A DNA stretch of 64,000 nucleotides. Origin: Caballeronia sp. dw_19. Lineage in GTDB: Bacteria; Pseudomonadota; Gammaproteobacteria; Burkholderiales; Burkholderiaceae. How positions within the stretch are numbered: the first letter of the stretch is position 1; every line of letters starts with the position of its first letter. Position numbers and translations under genes: made by a program. Of the stretch, positions 63,040 through 64,000 are shown piece by piece. The DNA is taken from contig NZ_JAAVUQ010000006.1 in the NCBI RefSeq assembly GCF_018449515.1, positions 62,001 through 126,000 of the forward strand, written 5' to 3'. The notes beneath the pieces were generated by a model. It was not told where the DNA came from and did no database searches. It worked only from the letters and a program-made list of their open reading frames with translations.

Positions 63040-63749
63040 TTTTGCATCCTCTTGATCGAGCCAGTAGTCATATTTATCAATTGAGCCGATCACTACCGCG
63101 CCAGGAATATCGACCGAAATCCGGCCGGGTGCTGGCTCATTGATACAGCGCTAGCTTAGGAATTCAAAAAAAGAATGAATAGGGGATCTATTCTGAGCGG
63201 TAGTTAAGATTTTCTAAAACAATCTGCCTGACGGCGTGAGGCTCCCCGGAACGATTTGTACGGCAAAATCGCAGCGCGAACGAGATCACTATGCCTAGCA
63301 GTACTTATATTTACAAAGCGTAAAATTTGTCAGTGACTGGATAGCGTCAAGAAGGGGCAATTGAAAGACAGGCGGAGCGGGCAGAATTTCGCCGGGCTGT
63401 TTTATTCGTTGAAAAAATAAGTTATCCATATCATCTGGAATTTTCTCGCCTGGACATTCTTATTGCATGTGATAGCCGAAGCAGACCATGAATTCAGCTG
63501 TGGCGCGCGTGCTCGGCAGCGCAGACCTCGACGAAAATTTATGTGCTAGATTCGCCGGTGCAACAAGCAAGCCGCTCCGTCGAAATGGAACTATGCGAAT
63601 CCCAAACGTCGTGTCCGCGTCCGGTGCGATTCATCCGGTTCATTGGACCAGGATCGAGATGCAAGATGGCATACGCCAGCATCACTGGGTGACGCTTTGT
63701 GTCCAATATCGCCGGAAAGAACTTCTATCAGCCCGTTGAAGGATCGCCG
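63040..63749. promoter_or_regulatory. Divergent spacer before the last gene
   Basis: These 710 nt separate the binding-protein gene (-) from the GntR gene (+). They are AT-rich in the first half and contain the LysR-like site at 63203-63219. An 83-codon frame at 63488-63739 is not convincing as a gene. Confidence 0.5.
63203..63219. promoter_or_regulatory. Second LysR-like inverted repeat
   Basis: GTTAAG and CTAAAA, 5 nt apart, match 10 of 12 arm positions of the repeat at 59716-59732 and lie about 165 nt upstream of the binding-protein start. It may be the site through which the LysR protein controls uptake. Confidence 0.45.
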
Positions 63750-64000
63750 ATGCGAAAATCAATCCAAACGTCTCCTGCCGAGGCGCCCGCTTTCACAGGG
63801 CGCCAGGGCTTGAGATATTCGGCCGTGGCGATTGCCCTCATAACCGATATCCAGTCGGGGCGCTACTCGATCGGCGACACGCTCCCGAGCGAGGCCACCC
63901 TGCAGCAGATGTTTGCCGTCAGCCGCCAAACCGTGCGGCAGGCATTGCGCCACCTCAACGAACAGGGCTTCACGAGCACGCAGCAAGGCATTGGAACCAC
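63750..64000 (+). CDS. GntR family regulator, N-terminal part, runs off the window
   Basis: The first 83 residues form a GntR/UbiC-type winged helix: YSAVAIALITDIQSGRYSIG, DTLPSEATLQQMFAVSRQTV and RQALRHLNEQGFTSTQQGIG. The ATG at 63750 has AAGGA 6 nt upstream. The ligand domain lies beyond the window, so the subfamily (HutC/UTRA likely from the DTLPSEATL style) and target are open. Confidence 0.8.
   Translation, partial: MRKSIQTSPAEAPAFTGRQGLRYSAVAIALITDIQSGRYSIGDTLPSEATLQQMFAVSRQTVRQALRHLNEQGFTSTQQGIGT

Noticed and set aside
63488-63739. 83-codon frame before the last GntR gene
   Set aside because: No ribosome-binding site, no recognisable domain, and it occupies the expected promoter region.
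1-64000. rRNA, tRNA, phage or integrase-flanked island
   Set aside because: No rRNA or tRNA sequence, phage structural gene or integrase was recognised by eye; only an IS66 scrap is present.

Overview
The window looks like part of a replicon from a Burkholderiales bacterium, probably Paraburkholderia, Caballeronia or a relative. The DNA is GC-rich. Four OmpC-type porins carry the Burkholderiales N-terminus (a short MKK signal peptide followed by AQSSVTLYG). Most of the rest is MFS/ABC uptake systems, small catabolic operons, and IclR, GntR, LysR, AraC and MocR regulators. No rRNA, tRNA, CRISPR array, replication gene or complete insertion sequence was seen. The content is that of an accessory, catabolic region.

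Region A (1-8.6 kb, + strand): MFS transporter, porin, then an operon of cupin, HpaI-type aldolase, DUF6282-like TIM-barrel hydrolase, IclR regulator and a dihydroorotate-dehydrogenase-like flavoprotein, then a second MFS transporter. Region B (8.7-18.4 kb): two-subunit class I fumarase/tartrate dehydratase, ketopantoate-reductase-like enzyme, bicupin, flavin reductase, amidohydrolase, porin, and a divergent MFS transporter, HpaI aldolase and IclR regulator. A and B share six kinds of part (MFS, porin, cupin, aldolase, TIM-barrel hydrolase, IclR) and look like two related cassettes for related, unidentified organic acids.

Region C (19.3-36 kb) is the most unusual. An aldehyde dehydrogenase, an omega-aminotransferase, a complete Dpp-type ABC importer with fused ATPases and a C45/penicillin-acyltransferase-like amidase lie on the minus strand. 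Divergent from them are an aminoglycoside-phosphotransferase-fold kinase resembling hydroxylysine kinase, a class III PLP enzyme resembling ethanolamine-phosphate/phosphohydroxylysine phospho-lyases, a beta-lactamase-fold serine hydrolase and a GntR regulator with two winged helices. A LysR regulator and a porin follow. I infer a route that imports an N-acyl or peptide-linked amino alcohol, deacylates it, phosphorylates the alcohol, eliminates phosphate and ammonia to give an aldehyde, and oxidises that aldehyde.

Region D (36-41 kb) is decayed: a truncated aldehyde dehydrogenase, a possible chemoreceptor scrap, a 13-bp tandem repeat, and fused LysR and IS66 transposase remnants surround an intact MFS transporter and a gentisate-dioxygenase-like bicupin. 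Region E (41-54 kb) mixes stress and housekeeping genes: cupin, AraC, two small hypothetical genes, DUF1330, nitroreductase, YghU-type glutathione transferase, an orphan cytochrome oxidase subunit I, a PLP aminotransferase coupled to an internally deleted dapA-like gene, a MocR regulator, DUF2970, and a sulfite reductase with DUF934.

Region F (54.3-63 kb, mostly minus strand) is an amino-acid uptake and catabolism locus: DUF2817 metallopeptidase-like protein, two HisQ/HisM-type permeases, an ornithine-cyclodeaminase-family protein and a threonine-dehydratase-like enzyme, then a LysR regulator, a porin and a periplasmic binding protein. Two similar inverted repeats, one before the LysR gene and one before the binding-protein gene, suggest shared control. 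The dehydratase/imine-reductase pairing recalls EutB/EutC (hydroxyectoine) and BhcB/BhcD (beta-hydroxyaspartate). The window ends inside a GntR-family regulator gene.
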